Below are positions 33,219 through 46,177 of a DNA stretch of 64,000 nt, piece after piece (positions within the stretch are counted from its first letter, which is position 1; the number at the start of each line of letters is the position of its first letter). The position numbers and the translations under genes were made by a program. A model generated the notes under the pieces. It was not told the origin of the DNA and made no database searches. It was given only the letters and a program-made list of their open reading frames with translations. The stretch spans positions 20,389,853 to 20,453,852 of the forward strand of contig NC_088296.1 of the NCBI RefSeq assembly GCF_032854445.1. The letters run 5' to 3'. This DNA is from Liolophura sinensis (Eukaryota; Mollusca; Polyplacophora; Chitonida; Chitonidae).

Positions 33219-35670
33219 TATCACACCAGCCAACTTTTTTTAAAATCAATCATTTTTGCACCACATAATGCTTACTACCTCTAAACCTCACACATAAAGT
33301 TACAGCTTGATACATGCAAAAACTTTTCAGTAGGAGGAATTTAACTTGGGGTACCCCTATCTTGGAAATGTGTCTGTTTGTCCGTCCTCAAGCACCAAGT
33401 TCAAAGCTCTGTAGTGCACATACCGTTGAAAATATCTTAACCAGGTCAAATGTTTTGGAAAGCTGGTATGTATATCTGCAAGAAAAATGAAAAAATTCCA
33501 ATGACAAAGTATTTTACATTTTCCATTGACAAACATTTAGAAAATTATGGATTTTCAAGTAGATTTTCTTGTTTACAGCAGTGTTAAGAAAATACTTAAA
33601 AGCCAAAAGTGTCAAAATATATATCAAAAGACAGGTAATTTATCTGACAATTCACTTAGCAAATATAGGACATACCTTTTAGCAACTTTGTGCAAAATTT
33701 GACTTAAAGTGATACAGGTGGGTAGCAAAGCGGAGTTTCAAAATTCCAGAAAAGTACATTTTGATCACCATCAAAGTAAACATATGCATCCAAATTGATA
33801 TAGAAATGCTCATAGGCAGAGTTTCCATGGATAGGGCTAAAGAAAAGACTAGTATCCCTTTTACATAGTGATTCACATGATAAAACCCTTTAAAAGATCA
33901 CCCACTCCCCCCCCCCCCCCACACACACACTACCCCCCTTTCCGGTCTCCCCCATGGCTGCCATTGGTTGGCTGGCTTACCTCAACTCACAGTGCAAAAG
34001 AATCCCACCACCTGTGTTGTTGCCTCAGACTAAATTAGTACTTTCCACATAACAAACACCAAAGTGTGACACTGGCATCTACAAGAGATAAGTAGAGGGG
34101 AGAAATATGAATTTGCCACTTACAAAAATAAAGCCACACAGTACATGCACATTGGTCATTCAGACAGTCAGCAAGGCAACCCTCCCAAGACATGTTGAAG
34201 GGACCCAAGAAGAGGGGAAAAGCTATACTTTTTAACCTGTAACAACACAGAAATCCTCAAATAATCAGTGAGAAATTACATCCGTAATCAGGTTCCACAC
34301 TGGGTGTTGCTGGGTGGGCATGAGGAATGGACATTCAAACTGTCCGTACATATATGAGAAACCTGTGACGTTTTCCCGGTTGGGGGGGTGGGGGGGCCGG
34401 AGGGGTATGTGTCATGGTGTAGTACCGGACCAATGACGGGGATTCTAGGTCGGCCAAGGGAGTGGAAGACTGCATCCGAATGGTCAGGCCTTTGAGGAAG
34501 CTGAACGGCTAGCAGACCCCACTCACCTAGGTAGATCCCAGTTCAATATATGCATAAACCAGGCAAAGTTCACTGACGCCATGTTTGGGAGACAAGATCT
34601 AAAGAGGGAAACCAAGACAAAAGCTCAATAGGTATTAAACTAGGATGTGAAAGACATATGTAGCTGTCTAATTTCTAACTTGTGTGTGAGGACATTGGAA
34701 ACATAAAAAAAATCCCAGCTGCCCAGGGAGGTGGATGCCACACTGGGCCAGATACTAAAACAAAAACTCCTTTGAGATGTCGCAGGAACAGCGTACTATG
34801 TTCTGGTGGAAAAACAGACACCTGGTGGGGCAGAGACTCATTTTCACAAGGGCAATATTCCAACAGATCACACTCACATGTATGCTAGAAACTTGAAATT
34901 GATCATTTTTGTTCCAACGCCACACATACTGTGTGAGTGCACATGTAACTTGTCAGAGAAATGAATATACACATGCAATGAAAACTACATGCCTACAGTG
35001 GTTTATTTTTAAGTTTAAAGAGGAAAATTTACCTTGTCCACTTCAAGTCTATGCCCAAAACAGCAGACAGTGTTTCAGCAGAGATGCCTGTTTTTAATGT
35101 TTTGTGACCTGCAGGATGATTTGAAGCACATTTACCTAATGTGTGGTGGCACACATGGGAGGAACCTGACTTGGTTTGTAAATTAAATGCACACTGGCCC
35201 TCTCTACTACTCTAGCCAAGTAAATTAATCTGCTGATGTGTTTTTATCCACCTGTGTGAGGCTGGGCCCTTATATGTGATGCAAGGCCTTATTGACCATC
35301 CTTAATCACACCACCCTATCTATCAGCCACATACTCCAATTTCACTCGCAGCACTCAAATTTTGCATTATTTATCAAATGTCAGCCCCAAAAGAGACATT
35401 TTAAAAACCAGGAACAATGAAACATTGTCTGTGTTTGTTCCAGTCTGTTTATACTCCTGTACTACCCTTGACCACAGAGCGCTTTAGCCGATTTTTAGAC
35501 AAAATGGATATGTGGGGAAAATATAGAATTAAAAAGCTTTAAAACTGCTCAATCAAGTTCCATGTCAATGCAAACCACATCGCAGATGTACCCACCAAAT
35601 ATTATCAGGCTGTTGCCAAATCTGAGCACACAGTGACATATTACATGTTTTGGCACAAGTGGACAGATCA
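33219..35670. other. Interior of the composite element, no gene seen
   Basis: The interior includes a C/AC tract at 33906-33931 and a G-rich tract at 34380-34405. It has no reverse transcriptase, integrase or transposase motif in any frame that I can see, so the element is non-autonomous. Confidence 0.6.
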
Positions 35671-36124
35671 GGCCACAGACCCCCATTAGTTTTCCATAAG
35701 CGACAATGTTAACGTTTAGCGCTGTAGCTCAGTCCCAAACATTCCGAGGCCAATAAGCTTTGGTGCATACCTGGCCCAGCCTGAGAGAAAGAAGCTGTAA
35801 AAATCTTGACATAGGTTGACTGGAAAAATCTGGACCTTTACATGCCGGCAGCTGGGAGGGGTGCTTAGCAACGTCAAGGGGACGTCACTCGCAGCCTCGT
35901 CACCACCTGTCTCCTTGTGTCCTCTCGCCCAGAATTTCAAACTTTCACCATTAAAACTCATACCTGCCCAAAGCTTAGACAATTTCCATCATTTTCATAC
36001 CAAGCATGCACTTGTACACCAAAAACGGCAGGCTGGCAGCAAAAAAAGACTTTACACCCTAAAATACACAGAACTACAATCGTCCCTACTGAAAAAACGC
36101 AAGTTGTAATGGGGGTCTGTGTCC
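35671..36124 (+). repeat. Right terminal repeat of the composite element
   Basis: The 454-bp copy is almost identical to 32766-33218. It ends about 880 bp before the start codon of gene 2 and could affect its promoter. Confidence 0.9.
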
Positions 36125-36499
36125 AAATGTTCGCCTATTGAGAAAGGAGTAAAAATTCATCCGCCGCCCTCTGTGCTTAATTCGAAGCTGTCATCACTGG
36201 GCATGTCCGCGCGGACAGTTCAGTAAAGAAACATGATATGGGTGAAGATAGAAACGTTATACACACATATAGATAATATGGCTACACGGCTAAGGAGAAC
36301 TAGGGTACAAAAACAAATTAAATCAGTGACTGAGGAGAGGTAAAAAAAACAAAACAAAAAAACATGAATATGAAAAATAACTGCAACAAATCAGAGTGTG
36401 TTATGAAGTAAATCTTAGAATCTGTTTGATCCTCAGCGAATGAATCACCCGGCCATGTGAATATGGCGGGTATTAAGTCGTATATGAGAAAGTTGAAGA

Positions 36500-37006
36500 T
36501 TCCCCCGTGCGGCGTCATGTTATACAGGTGACCAGAGAGAGCAGTGAAGTGGACGCTGGAGTGGCGAAGTAAAGCCTGTCCGAGCGACCTTAGCTCCTCA
36601 GTTCAGCATTTCGCGCGGAAACAACGGCAGCGTTGACCTTAAGCATCAATAGCTGTTCCGCCCAGCGGACGCCCTCCCTCCGTGACAACACAGCTAGGCT
36701 GGCTGGCGGCCATGTTTGCAGGTCAGCGCTAACATTGTAACAAAACCGTATCGTCAGCGCGAGAACATTGTTGCACAAGTTTGCCCGCTGAGATTTCCAA
36801 GCGGGGGCGGGGAGCCGGGGCGACGGAGAAACATGGCGATGCACGGAGGGAGGCCGGACCCGAACTAGTGTGAAAATGCGCAAGGCTAAAGTTGTGCTAC
36901 GGTTCAGTGATCCGTTTAGTTGTATTCCTGCCCCGACCCTGTAAGCGAGCAGGCCGAGCACGGCTGGCCTATCGTACAGAGAAACGGCTCTCATGCCGGC
37001 CTAACA
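36500..37006 (+). promoter_or_regulatory. CpG-rich promoter and 5' UTR region of gene 2
   Basis: The stretch stands out from its AT-rich surroundings by many CG dinucleotides (for example GTCCGAGCGACC, TTCGCGCGGAAACAACGG, GGGGGCGGGGAGCCGGGGCG). It leads into the signal-peptide exon. I see no clear TATA box, which fits a CpG-type promoter. The exact start site is unknown. Confidence 0.6.
36876..36944 (+). other. Upstream ORF of 22 codons in the gene 2 leader
   Basis: ATGCGCAAGGCTAAAG to CTGTAA lies before the main start, if this region is in the 5' UTR. A second mini-ORF of three codons (ATGCCGGCCTAA, 36993-37004) ends two bases before the main ATG. Both would reduce or tune translation if transcribed. 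Confidence 0.4.
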
Positions 37007-37073
37007 ATGGCCGTGGTTATCGGGAGTTTTGCTCTTCTGGTACCTCTACTTCTTATACAAGCTCCCGTACAGG
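37007..37073 (+). CDS. Gene 2 exon 1: signal peptide
   Basis: ATG at 37007 is the first in-frame ATG after an in-frame stop at 36917-36919. It encodes MAVVIGSFALLVPLLLIQAP then VQ, a short N-region with a long hydrophobic core and a likely cleavage site near the exon end. The donor is CAGG|GTAAGTA (GT 37074-37075), leaving phase 1, as is usual between signal-peptide and Ig exons. The frame joins exactly to the exon at 61478. Confidence 0.75.
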
Positions 37074-40000
37074 GTAAGTACCAGATTTGCCTCCGTTGTT
37101 TCGCCCTCCTCTCCGTCATTCCTCCCCATTCTCCCTGCTTTGCCCCCTCGGCCCGTCCTGGTCTTCGCTCCGTCGGTTGGCTGGTCGCTAGTTCCCTCTC
37201 GCTTCAGCCTGTTTGTGTGTGTGTATGTGGAATGAGTGACTTCTGCACACACAACCCTTATACACATGACCCCGTCCCCCTCAGCTCCTCAACGCTCTGC
37301 ACATACGCATAAAAACATGGCCGATAAACCCGTAATCTCGTCGACCCGTCCGGAGCTCCGTCACACGGGTACCCCCCTACGGAGCACCCCTCAATAAAAC
37401 CGACGTCCGCAGAAGAATTTTGACCTTAGGGAGTTTAGGTGAAGAGCGGAGACTTAGGTCGCCTCAATTTCTTGGCCTTTACTTTTCTCGATCCAGTTTC
37501 GTGGTTGAATGGTGTCCCCCCCCCCACCTCCAATAACGTAAACAGTCCCCTCCTCCCCCAAACATCACTTCACCTCTTTTCTTTAACTCTATGCCATCTG
37601 ACCTCTGGTTGGTTAAGAGCAGAGTAGTTCACCCTTCTGATTCATGATCTGATTGTGGGAAAGGGAAGTGGGGTGGGGGCGTTGTACAGTATGTCCTATT
37701 CTTTACCCTCCTCTGTAAGGTTCAACTCTGCGTGAAAAGGTTAGCTCATAGCGCTTTCTAATGACACCCTCGCCCCAGAAATCCTTCACCTTAACAGTAA
37801 GGCTAGTGCCCCCATTTGTATTGTGTATGTGTTTTTATGTGTACAGTGTATAAGTATATGGTGTGTTGTGGGGAAATAAACCTGTATATACAAAGTCAGT
37901 GTCTCCCTCCCTCCCCAAGTCTCCATGCCCTGAACCCAGCATGACCTGGTTTCTGGTAGGTAAGCAGTGTACAGTGTTAAGTTGTCAGGGGTTGACCTGG
38001 ATTCACCTTTGGTCAGAGATCTTCCCCTGGCAACCATGTTTAAAGTTTAAACTGTACAGCTGAATACTGGTCAGTATGGGTTGTAGCATGAGCTAGGTTG
38101 GTGCTACCAATCAATCTCACGGGACAGTGTATGTTTATCTGATGGACAGTGTATGTTTATCTGATGGACAGTGTATGTTTATCTGATGGACAGTGTATGT
38201 TTATCTGATGGACAGTGTATGGCTATCTGATGGGACAATGTATGGCTATATGATGGGACAGTGTATGAAAATTTGATGAGACAGTGTATGATTATCAGAT
38301 GGAACAGTGTATGAAAATTTGATGGGATAGTGTATGATTATCAGATGGAACAGTGTATGAAAATTTGATGAGACAGTGTATGAAAATTTGATGAGACAGT
38401 GTATGAAAATTTGATGGGACAGTGTATGAAAATTTGATGAGACAGTGTATGATTATCTGATGGGACAGTGTATGAAAATTTGATGGGATAGTGTATGATT
38501 ATCAGATGGGACAGTGTATGAAAATTTGATGAGACAGTGTATGATTATCAGATGGGAGAGTGTATGAAAATTTGATGAGACAGTGTATGATTATCTGATG
38601 GGACAGTGTATGAAAATTTGATGAGACAGTATAATTATCTTGTGGGACAGTGTATGAAAATTTGATGGGATAGTGTATGATTATCAGATGGGACAGTGTA
38701 TGAAAATTTGATGAGACAGTGTATAATTATCTGATGGAACAGTGTATGAAAATTTGATGGGATAGTGTATGATTATCAGATGGGACAGTGTATGAAAATT
38801 TGATGAGACAGTGTATAATTATCTTGTGGGACAGTGTATGAAAATTTGATGAGACAGTGTATGATTATCAGATGGAACAGTGTATGAAAATTTGATGAGA
38901 CAGTGTATAATTATCTTGTGGGACAGTGTATGATTATCTGGTGGGATGGTGTATGAAAATTTGATGAGATAGTGTATGATTATCTGATGGACAGTGTATG
39001 ATTATGTGATGGGATAGTGTATTGTTATCTGGTGGGATAGTGTATTATTGTCTGATGAGACAGTGTAGGATTGTCTGATGGAAGAGTGTATGAAAATTTG
39101 ATGAGATAGTGTATGATTATCTGATGGACAGTGTATGATTATGTGATGGGATAGTGTATTGTTATCTGGTGGGATAGTGTATTATTGTCTGATGAGACAG
39201 TGTAGGATTGTCTGATGGAAGAGTGTATGAAAATTTGATGGGACAGTGTATGATTATCTGATGGACAGTGTATGATTATGTGATGGGATAGTGTATTGTT
39301 ATCTGGTGGGATAGTGTATTGTCTGATGGGACAGTGTATGAAAATTTGATGGATAGTGTATGATTGTCTGATGGGATAGTGTATGATTATGTGATGGGAT
39401 AGTGTATTGTTATCTGGTGGGATAGTGTATTGTCTGATGGGACAGTGTATGATTGTCTGATGGGACAGTGTATGATTGTCTGATGGGACAGTGTATGATT
39501 GTCTGATGGGATAGTGTATGATGAGACAGTGTATGAAAATTTGATGGGACAGTGTGTGGTTATCTAGTCGAACAGTGTGTGTTTATCTGGTTGAACAGTG
39601 TGTGTTTATCTGGTGGGACAGTGTGCATTTATCTGATGGGACAGTGTACAATGGTGTATTTCGTGATGATGGTGGTTTGATGGTGAAAACATCATTAACC
39701 TATATCTTTCTCAAAATAAAACAGCATACAGAATACATGTGTGTCACTCCCACTAAAAGGAGACCATTGAAATAGGAGCAGAGTGAGATATTACATATTT
39801 TCGTCCCTTTTTATGTAAAATTTTTGGACCGCTTTGGTGGAATAATGGTTATAGCGTCCGTCTTGAAGTCTGGAGACTTCGGGATCAATGGACGTGTCGA
39901 GTCATACCGAAGACATTCAAAGTGGTATTTGTTGCTGTCTCGCTTGGCGCCCCACACTTAGATGTTAGAGGGAGGAAGTATAATGTGACTGGGTGGGGTG

Positions 40001-43000
40001 TCATGTCTGGTGTCTTAGGCATGATACTTCAGTGCCAGCAGCACTGCGGCTGCATGGACTTGCCCTGCCATCAGAAGACACCACATATATACCATCACCT
40101 AATGATTCCTCATCGTCATACAACTGAAAAATTACTGAGTATGAGATTAACCCAAACATACACATGTGAAAATCCTAACAGCGGGTACTAGCCTCTCTGG
40201 TCTCACAAATTGTCACATAACAATAATAATAATGTTATATTACATTTAGTATATTATTGAATAAGCCACCAAAGAGTATGTACTAATCTTGTCCAGCTCA
40301 TGCTGGCTTCCTCTCCGGCAGTACGTGGGAAGGTCTGCCAGCAACCTGCGGAGGGTCATAGGTTCCCTCCCACCCTAAAGCTGGCCGCCGTGATATAAGT
40401 GAAATATTCTTGAGTACGGCGTAAAAAAACACCAATCAAATAAATGTATTAATCTTCACATTAATTTTTTTTTTATATATTGAATGGTACATGAAAGTGC
40501 TGGAAAAAGAAATAAAATGTAAATGAAGTGATTAGGTTTTTTGGAGTCATTTTTCGTCTTGATAGCTAAGGAACCCTGTGTACGTTAGAGAGTTTGACAG
40601 GAATAACAATTCGGTCCTGTGGTAACAAGGCCCTAGATGATTTCCTTAGTTACAAAAGTGCTAATATAAAATGGAAGTGGAAATACAGACTAACATTTTG
40701 AGTGCAATTCTTAGACAGAATGGGACCTTAAAATGAATTTAAATTATCAAGTAAAGGAATTTATGTTCTGATTTTATGCCTTTGTTTTTGAGTTTCTGCA
40801 TAAAATTTTTATAGCATTTTGCAGTAATATGTTTAGATTTGAAACACTTCATTCTCCTGAAAATGTGTGTGATGTGATACACATCTTTGTTGGCCCCACT
40901 TTTGTAGTGCCTGGCCTATTGGCTCTAAGGCCATGACCTTCTACCCTCTCAGCATATTGTACCCCACTGTCTCTAAAGGTTGTTATATGCAGTAAATATT
41001 CAAAATGTTGTAATTCGCTGAGTAGAACAGAAATTATGAATATAAACAGTGACAGAAGCACAAAAAAAAAACATGCCAATATCACTATGGATGAAAGAGT
41101 TTTTTTTTTGTATGTGAACATTGTTTTTTTTGTATGTGAACATTGTTTTTTTATGTGAACATTGTTTTTTTTTGTATGTGAACATTGTTTTTTTTTTGTA
41201 TGTGAACATTGTTTTTTTATGTGAACATTGTTTTTTTTGTGAACATTGTTTCTTGTGGATACAACAGCATTGGGGATTGATGTTCTCTCAGGCTATACAT
41301 ATGCATATTTCTACATAAATGTGTTCTAATTCACTAACTTCATTACTATGACCTGTACTAATGCACCACAATGACCTGTACTTACACATACATCAAACCA
41401 AGCATTAATTTCATTTACAATCCAGATGTTACATTTAACTTTCAGATTTTATGCTTTGAAAATTCCGTTTCTGTGTAAGTGCATGCTAATGTTCGTGATC
41501 AAACCTATGGCAGGGAGATTCGTTTTATCGCTTTGTATGATTATTTTACAACCTTTCATTAGTGAAGAGTTTTTTTATGGGGTGGTAGTTTTTAGGGCCT
41601 GTGTCATTTGACCCCTGGAAGGCATTAGTGGTCTTTACATGAAGGGTTCAGATACTTGTGTGCAGCATCATAATAATAGCAACAAGGCACCTAAAAGTTT
41701 ATTAGAGGAGTGGCAACCAGGGCTTATCTAGCCTCCGAAGGGCAGGGGGGTGGGGGTTCCACCAACCAGCGATGAAGGGCACCTCGTATATTTTGATTCT
41801 CATACATATTTAAGGGCTTTGGTCCCTAAGTGAGACTTTCACTCCACCTGTACACCATGACCTTACTTAGTCCGAGTTTTGCTCTGAAGTTAGGTTAGGT
41901 TAGGTCGGTTATTATACCTAGCACGGCACTAAACCAGTGTCGGAGCACACCCAATTTAAAAATGTTGCGCGATCCTCTTGCAATTTTTACAAGGCTTTTA
42001 AACCAAAAATTAGCAGGTTGGATATATGACCAGTTGCTATCAAAGCTCAACTGAGATACATATTTTGTTATCAACCACTGATATTGTACTATATGGTACA
42101 TAACTTGAATACGGGTTTAACTCCGTCACCTAGAACATACCTTGCGTCTTTCCGACATCATTAAAAAAGGCATCTTCTCTTTGCATGATTCCTTCCTATT
42201 TTCATACTGTATATACTTTGTTAGTTGTGTGGTGGTTTGTGTTCTACATAGTTTTGGGAATTAGCCATGCGATAATTGACCTGAAACACCCTTATTGGTT
42301 GATGGCTGGTATATGAATGTCTGTTTCAAAGCATAGATTGGTTAATTGGCCGCTGAGAAGAGCTGGATTAGACCCTAGGAACCTACTACTTCAGGTGCTG
42401 TCCATAACTTCTAGATTTGGTGTCAGAAGTTGAAACATGACCTCTCTGGACATGTGCACTAGACGTGATCTCAGGTTTGTAGGACATGACGAGAGCGGAT
42501 ATTAAATGTGCAAGATATTTCTCGGGTCAAAAGAACACCTGTATTTTATCATCTCCCATGTGATTTGATCATTAAACAACTCTCATTTTTCTGCAATCTT
42601 CCTAAGATTTGAGAACATTACTTCACATTTACAGGGCATGGCCTCGCATTTACAGGGCATGGCCTCGCATTTACAGGGCATGGCTTTGCATTTACTGGGC
42701 ATATCCTTGCATTTTCAGGGCATGTCCTCGTGTTTACAGGGCACAACTTCACATTTTAAACAACTGACCTCACATGTACAACACCTGACCTCACATTTAC
42801 TGGACACAACCTCACAATTACAGCGCATGATCTCATATATACCATACTTGACCTCACATTTATGGGACTTGACCTCACATTTACTGGACACAGCCTCACA
42901 TTTACAGCACCAGACCTTGCATCCACATTACGTGACCTCACATTTACAGGACACATTCCCACATTCACCCAACCCGATTCCACATGTGGAGAACACAACA

Positions 43001-44668
43001 CTTCTCCTGGCTGTTGTGCCAAGTGCTCATCCCACCTCCGTCACTGTTCTCCTGGCTGTTGTGCCAAGTGCTCATCCCACCTCCGTCACTGTTCTCCGGG
43101 CTGTTGTGCCAAGTGCTCATCCCACCTCAGTCACTGTTCTCCTGGCTGTTGTGCCAAGTGCTCATCCCACCTCCGTCACTGTTCTCCGGGCTGTTGTGCC
43201 AAGTGCTCATCCCACCTCAGTCACTGTTCTCCTGGCTGTTGTGCCAAGTGCTCATCCCACCTCCTTCACTGTTCTCCTGGCTGTTTTGCCAAGTGCTAAT
43301 CCCACCTCCGTCACTGTTCTGGCTGTTGTGCCAAGTGCTCATCCCACCTCCGTCACTGTTCTCTTGGCTGTTGTGCCAAGTGCTCATCCCACCTCCATCA
43401 CTGTTCAGGTATCACATTACACTGACGACCTTTCATTTACGGTTCACCAAGTCAACTCGACTAGGATAACCTTTTAATCTAACAGCACTGTATGGACTTG
43501 TACGGCTCATAGCTCCTAAACAGTTCGGTGTCGCGTTTTCTCGTCGATCTGTAAGCCATTTTAATAGGTTAATGTACACAGGAATGGCCTTTCGCTTACG
43601 TGAGATCACCGCTCTGTTGAAGTGAACAACCCACCATTTGAATCTTCTAAAACCCTTTTCAGTCGGGTATTTTTGATTACAGATATCATAGAATCTAGGT
43701 TTACTGTAACTGTTTGTGATGCCAAGCAGAGCCTTACATATACACAGTTTACGTCATGAAGTTTATGTGCAAACTAATGCAGTTTATGTAAGTATTTACA
43801 TTTATTTAATCTAATTTTATCATCCAGGTGTAAATTTGAAATTTTTACCCCAAAGTATATTTTTGTTTTTTTTTTGTTTAGCCCTGATTAGCCCTGGGCC
43901 AATAAGGTGAGAGGCTTGAATGCAGTACAATGTACTGCATGTAGCTACATGTAGCTTGACTCTGACTTTAAGACTGGTCAGTGTACTAAATCTGTTCACA
44001 TTTTGTGAACTCAAAAAAAATAAAAACAAATTTAAAAAATAGTAATGATTTGATGAAAGTAAATAGAGAATCTACATATGGGCTAATAATGTCAAGCAGA
44101 AATGTTGCAAAACCTTTTTATTAATAGATGTCGTTTACTGCATAGTTTGGATAGCAAAGGGATGGTTCAAGTGCTGGTCTTATCCTGGTACTTTGAATTC
44201 GTAAGGCAGGGTGTGGGTGTCCTGCCTGGTTTCTTCAGCATGATATTTCATTGGAGCAGCAGTATATAAATACATGTACCTTCATGTGCACCTCAAGTAC
44301 TGTATAGTACCTAAATGCAATTTTTTCGGCATGGAAATTGTCATGTGTGATTATAGTCCACTGGATATGTCATTCAACTTTAATGCAGACTTGGCCATTC
44401 TACCATAATCTATAAAGACACCATTTGTAACAGCAAGTTGCACTGTGGAGCGTGTGGAGAACAAATTTGAAGTCTTTGTTAACGCTAAGACTTGACACCT
44501 GTGATTAGTGATGTCTAGTCTTCTGTATATGAGATTAAAAAGGATCTTAAGCCTTTACCTGTTTAGAAGACTGTACTTAGGTGACACCTGCAATCAAAAA
44601 TGCAAATTTATGCTAATAAGAACTGACATGGGAATATGGGAGTAAAGCCATACAAGCCAAAATGTGGC

Positions 44669-44706
<38 letters not shown>

Positions 44707-46143
44707 ATATTATTATGTGTATAAGTTGAATTTGAACAGTTGCAGTTTAATATTATAGTCAACATGTTATAAGTGCCTGGTGCTTATTTATCTGTATTTG
44801 CATTTATGCATATTTATTATTTTTTCTTTGCTTTAAATTAATTTCAGTTAACTGTTAACTGAATGACTTTAGCTGTGACATAATTGCACATAATGATCAA
44901 CCTGTGAATGTACTGAAGTGAAAAGGTTAAGATGTTAATCTTTCAAAAGCTAAAGACGCATGTGTTGAGGTTTTAATCCCATCCAAAAAACAGGGCTCCC
45001 AGGATTCTCCTATCTGTTAACATTTGTTCCTTCGGCAACATAAGCATGGTCATGGGTTTCCCCCAGCCCTTCCTGGTTTCCTCCCACCAAGATGCTGGCA
45101 GCCGTCGTATAAATGGAATACTCTTGTGTACAGTATCAAAAAGCAGCCAGATAAATAAATTTTAACGTTTGCCAATCACTTAATGAGGGACCTGTAAATT
45201 GTGTATTCACTCACGTCTTTCTCTGAATGCAATACATGCTTATACTGTTCGCTCTTCCTGACACCAGTGGAAGATGAGTGGGAGTTCATTTCCAGCAGAT
45301 TCCTGTATTTGTGTTGTTTTTTTTTTTTTTTTTGTTTTTTTACCATCAAGCAACCCACCTTATGTTTTTGAAGCTGGCTTATTTTTCCCAATTCATGACA
45401 CTATTATTACATTAGTCCATGGAAATGATCTTGTTTATGTAGTTTGAGACAGTGTCTGCTCGATTGTTTTCCTCACTCGATAGTCGATGTTCTCCCTTGT
45501 GGCGTAAGGCACATCAATTATCTCCACTTTCAGGTTTATGGTTAGAATTAGGCTTGCACGGTGGTTAGTGTGTTCTCCAGACGCCAACGAAACTTTGGCG
45601 ATGTTGGTTGTACTTTATTTTCTCAATTGTTTCGAACAAGTAGACCTCCGGAGTTAAACACGAGTGCCAAGAAGTAGCTGTGAATGCTGTGGGAATTGAA
45701 CACAGTTATTTCTCAGTGAATTTCTCACTCTGCAAAAAAAAAAAAAAAGGAAAGAAGTGATGGTGAAAGACATCAGAATAAGATGTCCCAAAGGTGGTTG
45801 TGCCAAAAGTGGATGCTTGTTTGCAGTTTTTAGCATTCAAAAGACAAACATTCAAATTAAAAAAAAAAAAAACAAATTATACTTCTTGAAGTGTGCTCTA
45901 GTAGTGTCGGCTATGGATGGTAAGTTAGTTTGATATTGAAATTAGGCGGTAGGGAATTTGATTTTTAACTTAAACATTTGAGAATGTTGTAAAATTTATG
46001 TGAGAAGGGAAACATTGGAATTTATTATCAGTGGACTGGTGTAAGCTCAGGCATTATTCAAGTCATAGGGTTGCATTGTCCATATGGAAGCTTAATGGCC
46101 AAAGATACAAAGTGAAGGGGTTCAATCCCTAGGATTGTCAATT

Positions 46144-46177
<34 letters not shown>

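Larger units (their letters stand above)
32766..36124. mobile_element. 3.36 kb composite element with 454-bp direct terminal repeats, each with 18-bp inverted ends
   Basis: Terminal copies at 32766-33218 (453 bp) and 35671-36124 (454 bp) are in direct orientation and differ at only a few sites (near 32918, and one extra A near 36090). Each copy starts GGCCACAGACCCCCATTA and ends TAATGGGGGTCTGTGTCC, inverted repeats with one mismatch. AAAT flanks the outer ends (before 32766 and after 36124), while the inner junctions do not match each other. This supports insertion of the whole unit with a 4-bp target duplication. The 2.45 kb interior has no ORF above about 70 codons, no visible primer-binding site and no polypurine tract. 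Confidence 0.8.

Noticed and set aside
32766-36124. Ordinary LTR retrotransposon
   Set aside because: Ends are GG...CC, not TG...CA. No primer-binding site, polypurine tract or gag-pol ORF is seen. I keep a composite or non-autonomous element as the better reading.
36590-36994. 134-codon minus-strand ORF in the CpG-rich block
   Set aside because: High GC lowers stop frequency. There is no domain or conserved motif, and it overlaps the leader of gene 2.
41888-41912. Telomere-like GGTTA run
   Set aside because: Only three units, and not the TTAGGG form expected in lophotrochozoans.
42638-43477. 279-codon ORF as a gene
   Set aside because: It is wholly inside two minisatellites whose periods are multiples of 3. 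Other frames are open there too, and there is no splice or domain support.
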